The notes under the pieces: model-generated
Seen by the model: the letters and a program-made list of their open reading frames with translations, nothing else
What the model was told of the DNA's origin: nothing
Database searches by the model: none
Made by a program: the position numbers and the translations under genes
Shown: positions 16,701 through 24,957 of the stretch, one piece after another
Position numbering within the stretch: position 1 is the first letter of the stretch
Layout: every line of letters begins with the position of its first letter
Assembly: GCA_964593795.1 (NCBI GenBank)
Contig: CAZQJC010000222.1
Span: forward strand, 1-64,000
Direction of reading: 5' to 3'
Length of the DNA stretch: 64,000 nucleotides
Source: JAHFDS01 sp964593795
GTDB taxonomy: Bacteria; Myxococcota_A; Polyangia; JAHFDS01

Positions 16701-17773
16701 AGATCGCGCACGCGATGGACGCCGCGAACACGATGTGGGCGACGCACACGGTGGACGCGCCGCCGATGGGCGCGATGCTGCCGTCCGGATCGGACGTGAA
16801 GTTCGGGACGACGGTGGTGATGACGTCGCTCGCCCTCGACGCGCAGGGCGTGCCGAGCGTCGCGTACCTCATGAGCGGCTTGAAGGGCATGGGCGGCAAG
16901 TACACGTCCGAGCTCCGCTACGCGCGGGCCAGCTCGGCGAGCCCGGCGGCGCAGGGCGACTGGACCGTCAGCAAGATCGAGGCGGTGAACGTTCCGTGCG
17001 CGGGCCTCTGCGCCTCGACCGAGGCGTGCATCGGCGACGTCGACATGATGAACATGCCGACCGGCGGGTCGACCTGCAAGGCGAAGGCGACCGGCTGCAT
17101 GCCGGCGTGCACCACCGATCAGGAATGCGTGATGAACGGGGCGGCCAAGGCCTGCGTGGCGAAGATCGCGGCGCCGGGCTCGATGGACATCCCGCACGGC
17201 GTCGGCCTGTGGCCGGCGGTCGCGTTCGGCATGGACGGCAAGCCGGTGGTCGTCTACTACGCGCGCGACAACGACGGCAAGGCGGTCGGGCAGCTCAAGA
17301 TGGCGACGCAGAACGGCGCCATGTGGGCGACGAGCGTGCTCAACATGGGCGGCGACGTCGGCGGGTTCGCGTCGGTCGCGGTGGGCGCGGACGGCGCGCT
17401 CCACATCGCGTACCAGGACATGGCCAAGGGGCAGCTGCTCTACAAGAAGGTCATGGGCGCGATGGCGGGGATGCGGGAGGTCGTCGACGACGGCATGCGC
17501 ATGGACGGCGTGCACATGGTCGGTGCGGACGCCACGATCGCGCTCGCGGGCGACGACGTGCGCATCGTCTACCAGGACCAGCGCTCGGTGGACCTCTTGA
17601 TGTCGAGGCGCATGGGCACGATGTGGATGCGCTCGGAGCTCAAGACCGGCCGCATCGGCAACGGCTTCTTCGCGCGCCTCGTCACGGACGGCGGCATGTT
17701 CTGGGTCAGCGACTTCTACTACGACCGGATGGAGAACCCATTCGGCGGGGTCGAGGTCTTCCGGGCGCCGTAG
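13721..17773 (+). CDS. MYXO-CTERM protein joined in frame to a lipoprotein
   Basis: A single 1350-aa reading frame that looks like two proteins. Residues 1-838 begin with a lipoprotein-like leader (lipobox VAAC), then a long beta-rich region of unknown family with a Cys cluster near residues 250-300. They end in GTGCASGG, a hydrophobic stretch (GLALLGLGLLAVLL) and RRR, which is a MYXO-CTERM surface-sorting tail. Directly after it, residues 839-1350 begin with a new signal peptide (VKLAAVVALPFAAC) and hold beta-propeller-like repeats (AMGADGKAMIAY, AVGADGALHIAY). A tail signal in mid-protein is abnormal. A one-base indel in the GC-rich tract before 16235 would restore two coupled genes. Confidence 0.6.
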   Translation: MRKSLKNRGAGLTSIGRMAVATWIMAVVAACGGGQSCSCLKPLPNGFPAEKRNPNSIQARVSPEGIQFLQTNIGTLIGSLIPGGLSFAIPPTCTGSTQICCPGGVSPPNPDPMCHATASVTNAVLSPQEGMNALDFTIRATLATSSASGNTMPVHATFIGITVDCDVSINTMASGVQDLALQGRLSMAIDPRTNTTRMSVTNVTVADLDNGDITLSGGALCTIADLIKPLFIGTLTSQFTGTIGGTINDQLCAKCTGMAPLAQECGTFATACTMGVCQQPAASGMGTECVQKLGAEGQVDLGTLLASFAPGLQAGMDIYAVAGGYAESNNMGLNLGLLGGAEPNPAAGSSCVPQTAAPALAPAPRSATFGGTAMAPVSHHVGIGIHKSYLERALFSIWKGGALCLNVGGATVAQLNSETFNLLVPSLPDVLGDWPVPLSLKLLPQKPPEVTLGKNEIRRDMSGNRTLGDPLLKLKLPGLILEFYGLVQDRYVRLFKVTTDLTLPIGLDVDAAGKLIPVLGDARTAFQNIVVSDLDLLTDDPMQVADTLPALLGVALPLLTQGLSGFALPNLMGLKLDIPAGGITSTDMNTFMGIFTNLAAATPIVRPVQTEAEVVALALPKRAEWAASLRDAAKAPAVTLRVRASSHGGALGAGAYEWQYRFDGGPWSVFQDAEQLTLRDPALFWQARHLVEVRSRRVGETASLGEIVTLPVLVDVLPPRVRAQTDGSLEALDGVTAVADLRWAFRMPDGTTTAWSREARIPEGALAAYVTDEAGNVSSLWIRTPAPGEEVAPGEAGGKDPVARGTGCASGGEGSSSGGLALLGLGLLAVLLRRRGAAVKLAAVVALPFAACSNDAISGVTFDGGAGRGGAGGAGGAPVTDGPVVPMPDAPPMFNTPGAQGRYSDLAAASGKVLVSGYEAKFGDLMVGEPGADGKVAWRFVDGVPAETPVFPASGYRGGIRGEGDDVGQYTSIAMGADGKAMIAYLDVTHGALKIAHAMDAANTMWATHTVDAPPMGAMLPSGSDVKFGTTVVMTSLALDAQGVPSVAYLMSGLKGMGGKYTSELRYARASSASPAAQGDWTVSKIEAVNVPCAGLCASTEACIGDVDMMNMPTGGSTCKAKATGCMPACTTDQECVMNGAAKACVAKIAAPGSMDIPHGVGLWPAVAFGMDGKPVVVYYARDNDGKAVGQLKMATQNGAMWATSVLNMGGDVGGFASVAVGADGALHIAYQDMAKGQLLYKKVMGAMAGMREVVDDGMRMDGVHMVGADATIALAGDDVRIVYQDQRSVDLLMSRRMGTMWMRSELKTGRIGNGFFARLVTDGGMFWVSDFYYDRMENPFGGVEVFRAP
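16235..17773 (+). other. Probable separate lipoprotein gene inside the fused frame
   Basis: GTG at 16235 begins VKLAAVVALPFAAC, a good lipoprotein signal (lipobox FAAC), followed by a Gly-rich tether and about 480 residues of beta-propeller-like repeats. A Cys-rich insert sits near 16995-17160 (CAGLCASTEAC, CMPACTTDQEC). The GTG sits in a GTGA tetramer exactly as at eight other coupled starts in this window, but here the upstream frame does not read the TGA. If the junction is a sequencing or real frameshift, this is a 512-aa lipoprotein gene of its own. Confidence 0.55.
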
Positions 17774-17783
17774 CGGTTGGCCT

Positions 17784-17811
17784 CGAGTACGCGTACGAGT
17801 ACGCGTACGAA
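17784..17811. repeat. 12-bp (2x6) intergenic repeat
   Basis: Two exact copies of cgagtacgcgta and a partial third lie in the 65-bp gap between the fused lipoprotein frame and the esterase gene. The 12-mer resolves into hexamers of the CGNNYA type seen at other gaps. Confidence 0.7.
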
Positions 17812-17838
17812 CGCCCACTTCTTCGGTAAAGTGCGGCG

Positions 17839-18606
17839 ATGCTCCAGTACATCGATCCTCGCTTGCCCAAGGATGTGTTCGGGTGGAAGAGCCCGCGCCT
17901 CGGGCTCGACATGCCCATCGTGCGCTACGGGAACTGGGGGCGGCCGCTCTTGCTGTTCCCGACGGCCCAGGCGGACTTCCTCGAGAACGAGCGCTTCTTC
18001 CTGATCAAGGCCATCGAGAAGCACATCTTCGAGGGGCGCGTTCAGGTCTTCTCGATCGACAGCATCAACAAGTACGCCTGGATGAACCGCGACGTCGCCC
18101 CGCCCGAGGCGGCGCGGCGGCAGGCGCTGTACTCGGGCTACGTCGAGGAGGAGGTGGTGCCGCACATCCGGCGCTGCCTGCAGTCGCCGCACGCGCGCGT
18201 GGCGGTGTCGGGCGCGAGCTTCGGGGCGTTCTACGCGGCGAACGCCTTCTTCAGGCGGCCGGACCTGTTCGACACGCTCATCGCGATGAGCGGCTTCTAC
18301 GACCTCGGGTGGAGCTACCTCGAGGGCTACGGCGACGAGAACGTCTACTTCAACAACCCGCTGTCGTACCTGCCGAACCTGCAGGACCACGGGATCCTCG
18401 AGACCTTCCGGCACCACACGCAGATCCACATCGTGTCGGGTCAAGGCGCGTACGAGGCGCCGGACGCGTCGCGGCGTCTGTCGCAGGCGCTGTGGGACAA
18501 GGCGATCCCGCACAACCTCGACCTGTGGGGCCACGACGTGAACCACGACTGGCCGTGGTGGCGGAAGATGCTGGACCACTACGTGGATCAGAGGCTCGGG
18601 TGGTGA
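17839..18606 (+). CDS. Esterase, alpha/beta-hydrolase fold
   Basis: A 255-aa cytoplasmic protein of the putative-esterase (esterase D/antigen 85-like) group. The nucleophile elbow is VSGASFGAFYA; late HDVNHDWPWW supplies the expected histidine, and an aspartate lies between. There is no signal peptide. It is followed by glmU after a 44-nt gap containing short CGAGCA repeats, so the two could share a transcript. The substrate cannot be deduced. Confidence 0.78.
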   Translation: MLQYIDPRLPKDVFGWKSPRLGLDMPIVRYGNWGRPLLLFPTAQADFLENERFFLIKAIEKHIFEGRVQVFSIDSINKYAWMNRDVAPPEAARRQALYSGYVEEEVVPHIRRCLQSPHARVAVSGASFGAFYAANAFFRRPDLFDTLIAMSGFYDLGWSYLEGYGDENVYFNNPLSYLPNLQDHGILETFRHHTQIHIVSGQGAYEAPDASRRLSQALWDKAIPHNLDLWGHDVNHDWPWWRKMLDHYVDQRLGW

Positions 18607-18624
18607 GGGGGAGGCGGGCTGGAA

Positions 18625-18637
18625 CGAGCACGAGCAC
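18625..18637. repeat. Short CGAGCA repeat before glmU
   Basis: Two copies of cgagca in the gap upstream of glmU, the same hexamer as the long array at 20549-20604. Small on its own; listed because it belongs to that pattern. Confidence 0.5.
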
Positions 18638-18650
18638 GGGAAAGACGGAG

Positions 18651-20078
18651 ATGGCGAAGATCGAGGTCGCGAGCGTGATCCTGGCCGCAGGGCTCGGGAC
18701 GAGGATGAAGTCGGATCTGGCGAAGGTGCTGCACCCGGCGGCCGGGGCGCCGATGATCGTGTGGGCGGTGCAGGCCGCGCGCGACGCCGGGGCGAGCCGC
18801 GTGATCGTCGTGCTCGGCCACCAGCACGAGCGCGTCAAGGTGGCGCTCGACGCCGAGTTCGGCGCGGGTGCGGTGGAGATCGCGCTGCAGATGGAGCAGC
18901 TCGGGACCGGGCACGCGGTGCAACAGGCGATGCCGCTCCTCGAGGGGTGGAAGGGCACCGTGCTGATCACCTACGGGGACGCGCCCTGTCTGAGCGGCAC
19001 GACGCTGCGGGCGCTCGTGGAGGCGCAGGCCTCCGCGAAGGCGCCGCTCGCGATCATCACGTCGATCATGCGCGACCCGAAGGGCTACGGGCGCATCCTG
19101 CGCGACAAGCGGAAGCGCGTCGTGCGCGTGGTCGAGGAGAAGGACTGCACCGAGACCCAGCGCAAGATTCCGGAGGGAAATGCGGGGATCTACGCGGTGG
19201 ACGGCGCGTTCCTGCGCCAGGGCATCACCAAGCTCGACACCAAGAACGCGCAGAAGGAGCTCTACCTGACCGATCTCGTCGAGAAGGGCGCGAAGAAGAA
19301 GCCCGTCCCGACGGTGGTGGTGGACGAGGAGGAGATCCAGGGCGTCAACGACCGCCTGCAGCTCGCCCAGGTCGATCGTGTCTTGCAGCGGCGCATCGTC
19401 GAGACGCACCTGCGGGCGGGCGTGAGCATGCGTGCGCCGGAGCAGGTCTTCATCGATCGCAAGGTCGAGATCGGGCGCGACAGCGTGCTCGGTCCGGGGG
19501 TGCAGCTCCGCGGCAAGACGCGCCTCGGCACCGGCGTGACCGTCGAGGCGGGCAGCATCGTCACCGACGCGGAGCTCGGCGACGGCGTGCTCGTGCGGCC
19601 CTACTGCGTGATCGCGGAGTCGCGGGTGGGCGCGCGGGCGCAGCTCGGGCCGTTCGCGCACCTGCGGCCGGCGTCCGACCTCGGCGAGGAGGTGCACGTC
19701 GGCAACTTCGTCGAGACCAAGAAGACGCGCATCGGAAAGGGCTCGAAGGCCAACCACCTCGCGTACCTCGGCGACGCGATCATCGGCGAGGGCTGCAACG
19801 TCGGCGCGGGGACCATCACCTGCAACTACGACGGCGTGAACAAGGACGAGACGATCCTCGAGGACGGGGTGTTCATCGGCTCGGACACGCAGCTCGTCGC
19901 GCCGGTGCGCGTGGGCAAGGGCGCGTACGTCGGGGCGGGCACCACGGTCACCAAGGACGTGCCCGCCGGGGCGCTGGCGAAGTCGCGCGTCAAGCAGGAG
20001 AACGTGGAGGGCAGGGCCGCGGAGCTGCGGGCGCGGGCCCTCGAACGGAAGAAGGCGAAGCAGGCGGCGCGCGCCTGA
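18651..20078 (+). CDS. glmU: Bifunctional GlcNAc-1-P uridylyl/acetyltransferase GlmU
   Basis: Makes UDP-N-acetylglucosamine for peptidoglycan and LPS. The 475-aa protein has an N-terminal pyrophosphorylase domain (residues 1 to about 230) with the signature LAAGLGTRMKS, KVLHP, GTGHAVQQA and GDAPCL. A left-handed beta-helix acetyltransferase domain follows (about 255-455), with RPxxxLGEEVHVGNFVETKK, NHLAYLGDA and CNYDGVNK. Length and motifs are as usual for the family. The ATG at 18651 is preceded by a GACGGAG ribosome-binding site. Confidence 0.96.
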   Translation: MAKIEVASVILAAGLGTRMKSDLAKVLHPAAGAPMIVWAVQAARDAGASRVIVVLGHQHERVKVALDAEFGAGAVEIALQMEQLGTGHAVQQAMPLLEGWKGTVLITYGDAPCLSGTTLRALVEAQASAKAPLAIITSIMRDPKGYGRILRDKRKRVVRVVEEKDCTETQRKIPEGNAGIYAVDGAFLRQGITKLDTKNAQKELYLTDLVEKGAKKKPVPTVVVDEEEIQGVNDRLQLAQVDRVLQRRIVETHLRAGVSMRAPEQVFIDRKVEIGRDSVLGPGVQLRGKTRLGTGVTVEAGSIVTDAELGDGVLVRPYCVIAESRVGARAQLGPFAHLRPASDLGEEVHVGNFVETKKTRIGKGSKANHLAYLGDAIIGEGCNVGAGTITCNYDGVNKDETILEDGVFIGSDTQLVAPVRVGKGAYVGAGTTVTKDVPAGALAKSRVKQENVEGRAAELRARALERKKAKQAARA

Positions 20079-20100
20079 TATATCTGCAGAGGCGAATGGG

Positions 20101-20505
20101 ATGATCCAGGGCGGCTGTCTCTGTGGGGCGGTGCGGGTCGAGGCCGACGCGAGCAAGTGGTGCGCGTATTGCCACTGCTCGATGTGCCGGCGGGCCCACG
20201 GCGCGAGCCCCGTGCTGTGGGTGGGGCTCGACGAGGGGGCGTTCCGGATCGTCAGCGGCACCGAGACGCTCGGGCGGTACGAGTCGTCGCCCGGCGCCGA
20301 GCGGTCGTTCTGCACGCGGTGCGGGACGCCGATGCTCTTCCGGTCGAAGCGCTGGCCCGGGGAGGTGCACGTCGCGGGGGCGCTCTTCGATGCGCTCGAT
20401 CGCGCGCCGCAGGCGCACGTGTTCTGGGACGATCGCGCGCCGTACGTGACGTGCGAGGACGGGCTGCCGCGGCGAGGAGGCAAGACGGGCGTCGAGCCGG
20501 TGTGA
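20101..20505 (+). CDS. GFA-family zinc protein
   Basis: A 134-aa member of the glutathione-dependent formaldehyde-activating (GFA/CENP-V) family. Cysteines follow the family pattern: GGCLCGAVR near the N-terminus, CHCSMCRR, then FCTRCGTPMLF, together forming two zinc sites. Most members have no demonstrated enzymatic role. It begins 22 nt after glmU. Confidence 0.88.
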   Translation: MIQGGCLCGAVRVEADASKWCAYCHCSMCRRAHGASPVLWVGLDEGAFRIVSGTETLGRYESSPGAERSFCTRCGTPMLFRSKRWPGEVHVAGALFDALDRAPQAHVFWDDRAPYVTCEDGLPRRGGKTGVEPV

Positions 20506-20548
20506 GTGGGCGTGGCAGCTCGCGCCCGGACGAGCACGATCACGAGCG

Positions 20549-20605
<57 letters not shown>

Positions 20606-20609
20606 TTGG

Positions 20610-22349
20610 CTAGAGGTCGATGCCGTCCTCGTGGCAGGCGCGGGTGACGGCCGGGCGGTCGCGGGCGGCGACGCTGCGGAAGGCGGCGCGGGCGTTGCTG
20701 AAGTCGCGCAGCTTGCAGTGCGCGCGGGTGAGCAGGGCATGGGCGCGCGCGGAGCGCTGCACGAGCAGCGTGCGCTGGGCGAGGCGCCGAGCCTCGGCGG
20801 CCTGACCGGATCGCAGGGCCTGCTCGGCCGCGTCGAGATCCTGGACGACCACTGCGGGCAGCGGAGGTTCGCGGCGAGTGCGAGGGTCGACGGTGGCCTC
20901 CTCGCGCTTGCGCCGGGGCGCGGCGTCGGAAGCGGGGCGTGCGGCGTCGGCGGGCCTTGCCGCCTCGGGGATCGCGGCATCGGGCAGGGGACGCGGGGGC
21001 GCGTCGATCGCGACCGCGACCGCCACCGCGGGGGCAGCGTCCGGGACGCCTGCGGGCGGGGGACTGCCGCGCAGCACGAGGAGCGCCACGGCCGCGGCCA
21101 GCGCGACCGCGGCCCCGGCCCACACGGCCACGGGGAGGCCCCGGGGCTCCGTGGCAGGCGGCGCACCCATGCCCCGCAGCGTGCCGGGTCTGGCCGCCTC
21201 CGACGGCTGGACCGCCGAGACTGGCGCCGCCGCAGGGGGCGGCGTGTGGGCGAGCCCAGGGTCGTTCGGGCTCACGCTCGGGCTCGGCGTGACGGCGAGC
21301 GTCGGGGCCGTGCCCACCGCCTCGGGTTGCGCGTGCAGCGGCTGGCCACGCGCGCTCGGGGCCGGCGTCGCGGGCAGGGTCTCGTCGGTCGCGGGATTCG
21401 CGCCGCCACCGAGCGGAGGCGTCACGGCGAACGCGCGCGACGACGTGTTCATCGGGAGCCGCTCGCCGAGCACGTGCAGGGGCTTGCCCGTCAGCGCACC
21501 GATGAACGCGGGCACGTCGTCGAAGCGCTCGTCGCGCCGCTTGGACAGCCCGCGCGCGACCGCGTCGCGCACCGCCGCCGGCACCGAATCGGGGAGCGAC
21601 GGCGCCGGCTCGATGACGATCTTCGTCACGACCTCGGCCAGGGTGGCGCCCGTGAAGACGGGTCGCGCGGTCAGCATCTCGTAGACGATCGCGGCCAGCG
21701 CGAACTCGTCGGTGCGCGCGTCGATCTCGTGGTTACGGCCGGCCGCCTGCTCGGGCGCCATGTACTGCGGCGTGCCCACGAGCGCGTCGTGCTGCGTGAG
21801 GGCAGGGGCCGAGCGGACCTTCGAGATGCCGAAGTCGAGCACCTTGACGCGAAGGCCCAGCTCGCCGCCCGCGTCGGTCGGGCACAGGAAGACGTTCGCT
21901 GGCTTGAGGTCGCGGTGCACGACGTCGGCGCGGTGGGCGGCCGTGAGCGCCGAGCCGATCTGCCGGGCGATGACGAGCGCCTCGTCGAGCGGGATCGGCC
22001 CGCGGGCCAGGCGCTGGCCGAGGTCCTCGCCGCCGAGGAGCTCGAGCACGAGGAACGGCTCGCCCGATGGCAGGACGTCGAAGTCGAGCACCTCGATGAT
22101 GTTCGGGTGGCCGATGCGGGAGGCGACCTCGGCCTCGCGGCGGAAGCGCTCGACGGCTTCGGGGGCGTGCGCGTCGAGCAGCACCTTGATCGCGACCTGA
22201 CGCCCCGGCAGGCGACGGTGGCGCGCCGACCAGACGGCGCCCATGCCGCCGCGACCGACCAGCGCGACGAGCTCGTAGGTGCCGGCCACGATCAGCCCGG
22301 GCTCGAGCGTCTCCCGCCCCGGGTGTCGCTGGTCTCGGCCCCCGCTCAC
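20610..22349 (-). CDS. Membrane Ser/Thr protein kinase
   Basis: Hanks-type kinase of 579 aa. The GTG at 22349 is preferred, as it starts just before the kinase domain and leaves promoter space; the frame stays open to 22430. The catalytic domain is intact: GRGGMGAVW glycine loop, VAIKVL lysine, HRDLKPANVF, DFGISK, GTPQYMAPEQ. A Pro/Ala-rich linker, one transmembrane helix (VAVWAGAAVALAAAVALLVL) and a C-terminal region with an ARRLAQRTLLVQRSARAHALLTRAH-like helical repeat follow. The extracytoplasmic part may sense an unknown signal. It is divergent from the 22412 gene. Confidence 0.87.
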   Translation of the reverse strand: MSGGRDQRHPGRETLEPGLIVAGTYELVALVGRGGMGAVWSARHRRLPGRQVAIKVLLDAHAPEAVERFRREAEVASRIGHPNIIEVLDFDVLPSGEPFLVLELLGGEDLGQRLARGPIPLDEALVIARQIGSALTAAHRADVVHRDLKPANVFLCPTDAGGELGLRVKVLDFGISKVRSAPALTQHDALVGTPQYMAPEQAAGRNHEIDARTDEFALAAIVYEMLTARPVFTGATLAEVVTKIVIEPAPSLPDSVPAAVRDAVARGLSKRRDERFDDVPAFIGALTGKPLHVLGERLPMNTSSRAFAVTPPLGGGANPATDETLPATPAPSARGQPLHAQPEAVGTAPTLAVTPSPSVSPNDPGLAHTPPPAAAPVSAVQPSEAARPGTLRGMGAPPATEPRGLPVAVWAGAAVALAAAVALLVLRGSPPPAGVPDAAPAVAVAVAIDAPPRPLPDAAIPEAARPADAARPASDAAPRRKREEATVDPRTRREPPLPAVVVQDLDAAEQALRSGQAAEARRLAQRTLLVQRSARAHALLTRAHCKLRDFSNARAAFRSVAARDRPAVTRACHEDGIDL

Positions 22350-22411
22350 CGCGCCAGTCTCGCACGGCGCCGCCACCTCCTCCGGGCGAAGTGCGCTATA
22401 CCCGGGCGCCG

Positions 22412-23197
22412 ATGCGACGATTCCTCGCAAAGACCCTCGGCTTCCTGGTTCTCTCCGGCGCGGGGAGGGCGGTCGGCGCGTCCCCCGAGGTGCCGCCGGA
22501 CGCGCCGGCCGACGTTACGCCCGTGCGCAAGGACCTCGAGGTCCTCTCCGACGGCAAGGGGCACTACGTCGTGCTCGTGCCCTTCGGTCGCGCGACGGAG
22601 CACGTCTACTGGGGCGACGGCAAGACGTTCCACGCGCTGCGCGTGATCAGCTCGGGCATCAACGGCACCGAGCGGTTCGATCTCTCGTTCTGGGACCCGC
22701 GCATCTTCGCCGGCTACAAGCGCTCGGTGGGCTTCGGCGACGGCAAGTACGAGGTCTGGTGCGACGAGCGCAAGACGCAGCTCAAGCCCCTGCCGAAGCC
22801 CGAGCGCGACGCCATGCTGGCCGCGGCGAAGTTCTGGAAGCCCCGCTGGAAGCGGCAGGCCTACGCGCTCGCCCACGACGAATCGGGCAACTACTACTAC
22901 GTGGATCGCCTGCGCGAGGCGGGGGGCGCCGTCGGCTTCCGCCTGTTTTCCGGGCCGAAGGGCGCCCTCAAGCCGCTCAAGATGACGAACGTCGTCAGCG
23001 ACTCCGAGGGCGACATCTTCGCCACCAAGCGCGGAGAGCTGCGACTCATCTTGCAGAAGAACGACTTCACCTGGGTCAAGGGCAAGTCGCGCACCAAGCT
23101 CGTGGCCGTGCCGATCGAGAAGAACGGCAAGCTCATCTACGAGGAGCTCGGTGTGTACGCCGGCGAGCCGCTCGGGACGCCCTGCGACGTGCTGTAG
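22412..23197 (+). CDS. Secreted protein of unknown function
   Basis: A 261-aa protein with an N-terminal signal peptide (MRRFLAKTLGFLVLSGAG, cleavage near AVGA). The start at 22412 is chosen over an in-frame ATG seven codons upstream because it begins directly at the basic n-region. The mature part is rich in aromatic and charged residues (LSDGKGHYVVLVPF, HVYWGDGKTFHALR, GDGKYEVWCDERK) and repeats Trp/Tyr-containing beta motifs. No family was recognised. It is divergent from the Ser/Thr kinase over about 60 bp. Confidence 0.65.
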   Translation: MRRFLAKTLGFLVLSGAGRAVGASPEVPPDAPADVTPVRKDLEVLSDGKGHYVVLVPFGRATEHVYWGDGKTFHALRVISSGINGTERFDLSFWDPRIFAGYKRSVGFGDGKYEVWCDERKTQLKPLPKPERDAMLAAAKFWKPRWKRQAYALAHDESGNYYYVDRLREAGGAVGFRLFSGPKGALKPLKMTNVVSDSEGDIFATKRGELRLILQKNDFTWVKGKSRTKLVAVPIEKNGKLIYEELGVYAGEPLGTPCDVL

Positions 23198-23219
23198 GCG
23201 CTGAGGTCGTGGAGGGGAT

Positions 23220-23243
23220 CGTGCACGTCCACGTCCACGTTTC
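23220..23243. repeat. CGTCCA hexamer repeat
   Basis: Tandem hexamers cgtgca, cgtcca, cgtcca and a partial cgtttc lie 23 nt after the stop of the 22412 gene. They fit the CGNNYA pattern of other gap repeats. Confidence 0.6.
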
Positions 23244-23308
23244 GGAGGTCGTGAGGGATCTTCGGCGTTGCGCCTGCGTGAAGATGCGTTGAAGATGCCC
23301 GACGCGCG

Positions 23309-23337
23309 TTGACACGCGCTTTCGCCAGATGTTACGA
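23309..23337 (+). promoter_or_regulatory. Candidate promoter of SCP2 gene
   Basis: A consensus TTGACA (23309-23314) lies 52 nt before the SCP2 start. The -10 at the expected distance (TTACGA, 23332-23337) is weak, so only the -35 element is convincing. Confidence 0.3.
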
Positions 23338-23365
23338 AGGCGAAAATTTCGCACACGGAGGAATG

Positions 23366-23707
23366 ATGCCGACCGCCAAGGACATCTTCGACGTCATGGT
23401 GCCCAAGGGCCTCGCCCAGTACCCGGACAAGGCCAAGGAGATCAACGCGATCTACTGCTTCAAGGTCACCGGCCCCAAGGGCGGCACCTGGACCGTCGAC
23501 CTGACGGCGAACCCGCCGACCTGCAAGCCGGAGGAGTCGGCTGGAGCGCAGTGCACCATCGAGGTCTCGGACGAGAACTTCGAGGCGATGCTCGGCAACC
23601 CGCAGCTCGGGATGCAGCTCTACTTCCAGGGCCAGCTCAAGGTCGCGGGAGATCCGATGCTCGCGACGCGCCTGCAGCAGCTCCTGTCGCTCGGCGCCCC
23701 CGCGTAG
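23366..23707 (+). CDS. SCP2 sterol-carrier-domain protein
   Basis: A 113-aa single-domain protein of the SCP2 sterol/lipid-binding fold: IYCFKVTGPKGGTWTVDLTANPP, CTIEVSDENFEAMLGNPQLGMQLYFQGQLKVAGDPMLATRLQQLL. The second of two consecutive ATGs is chosen because of its spacing from the GGAGGA ribosome-binding site. It lies 48 nt upstream of an alpha-methylacyl-CoA racemase-like gene; in eukaryotes SCP2 and racemase activities serve branched-chain fatty acid or bile-acid oxidation, so a linked role in branched lipid or sterol breakdown is plausible. Confidence 0.88.
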   Translation: MPTAKDIFDVMVPKGLAQYPDKAKEINAIYCFKVTGPKGGTWTVDLTANPPTCKPEESAGAQCTIEVSDENFEAMLGNPQLGMQLYFQGQLKVAGDPMLATRLQQLLSLGAPA

Positions 23708-23755
23708 TCACCGCGTCCATCGACGCGCCCTTCACTCCTCCCACCGGAGGCTTCC

Positions 23756-24931
23756 ATGTCAGACGATCTCCCGCTGCGCGGTATCCGCGTGCTCGACCTG
23801 TCGCGCCTGCTGCCGGGGCCGTTCCTCACGCTCGTGCTCTCGGATCTGGGCGCCGAGGTGGTCAAGGTCGAGGACCTCGGACCGGGCGATTACCTGCGCT
23901 TCGTCCCGCCCTTCGTCGGCGACCTCGGCGTGCAGTTCGCGGCGCTCAACCGCGACAAGAAGGGCGTGCTGCTCGACCTCAAGAACCCGGCGGGGCGTGA
24001 CGCCTTCCTGCGCCTGTGCAAGTCGTTCGACGTCGTGGTCGAGAGCTTCCGGCCCGGCGTGCTCGATCGCCTCGGCGTCGGCTTCGAGGCGATGCGCGCG
24101 CAGAACCCGCGCATCGTGCTGTGCTCGGTGAGCGGCTACGGGCAGGTCGGGCCCTACCGGGATCGCGCGGGACACGACATCGGCTACGTCGCGCTCGCGG
24201 GCGTGCTCGGGCTGACCGGGCGGCCGACCGTGGCGCCCGGGCCGATGCCGGCGCAGGTGGCGGACATCGCGGGCGGGGCGCTCCACGGCGCGGTCGGGAT
24301 CCTGGCGGCGCTGCTCGCGTGTCAGCGCACGGGGCGCGGGAGGCACCTCGACGTGTCGATGACCGACGGCGCGGCCGGCTTCCTGGTGCTCGAGCTTCCG
24401 CCGCACCTGGCCGGGCAGCCGGTGCCGAGGCGCGGCGAGGGGCGGCTCGGCGGGGGCCTGGCCTGCTACGACGTGTACGAGACCAAGGAAGGGCGCTTCC
24501 TCGCGGTCGGCGCGCTCGAGCCGAAGTTCTGGGCGGCGTTCTGCAAGGTCATCGGCCGCGCCTCCGACGCGTCGGACCTCATCGCGATGGGGCCGAAGCA
24601 GGACGCGATCCGTGCCGAGGTGGCCGCGGCGCTCAAGACGCGCACGCGCGACGAGTGGGTGGCGGCGTTCGAGGGCGTCGAGGCCTGCGTGGAGCCCGTC
24701 CTCGACGGCGACGAGCTGCGCTCGCACGCGCTCCACGTCGCGCGGCAGCTCTTCTTCGACATCGAGACGCCGGCGGGGAAGCTGCCGCAGATCCGCACGC
24801 CGCTCGGCCGCGCGGACGGCCACGTGCCGCCCCCGAAGCCCGGCCAGCACACGCGCGAAGTGCTCAAGGGCGCGGGCTTCTCCGACGAGGAGGTCGACGC
24901 GCTGGCCAAGGCGGGCGCGACGCGGGCCTGA
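23756..24931 (+). CDS. Alpha-methylacyl-CoA racemase-like CoA-transferase III
   Basis: A 391-aa member of the CaiB/BaiF family III. The racemase-type catalytic pair is present: His140 in RAGHDIGYVALAG and Asp170 in QVADIAGG. Other family marks are RVLDLSRLLPGP, LGAEVVKVE, LDLKNPAGR and VVESFRPGVLDRLG. It should convert R- to S-2-methylacyl-CoA before beta-oxidation. Start ATG follows a CCGGAGG ribosome-binding site. It is paired with the SCP2 gene upstream and followed by a DUF1285-like gene 26 nt later. Confidence 0.88.
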   Translation: MSDDLPLRGIRVLDLSRLLPGPFLTLVLSDLGAEVVKVEDLGPGDYLRFVPPFVGDLGVQFAALNRDKKGVLLDLKNPAGRDAFLRLCKSFDVVVESFRPGVLDRLGVGFEAMRAQNPRIVLCSVSGYGQVGPYRDRAGHDIGYVALAGVLGLTGRPTVAPGPMPAQVADIAGGALHGAVGILAALLACQRTGRGRHLDVSMTDGAAGFLVLELPPHLAGQPVPRRGEGRLGGGLACYDVYETKEGRFLAVGALEPKFWAAFCKVIGRASDASDLIAMGPKQDAIRAEVAAALKTRTRDEWVAAFEGVEACVEPVLDGDELRSHALHVARQLFFDIETPAGKLPQIRTPLGRADGHVPPPKPGQHTREVLKGAGFSDEEVDALAKAGATRA

Positions 24932-24957
24932 CGGCGTCCGCTGGGGTACGATCGAGC

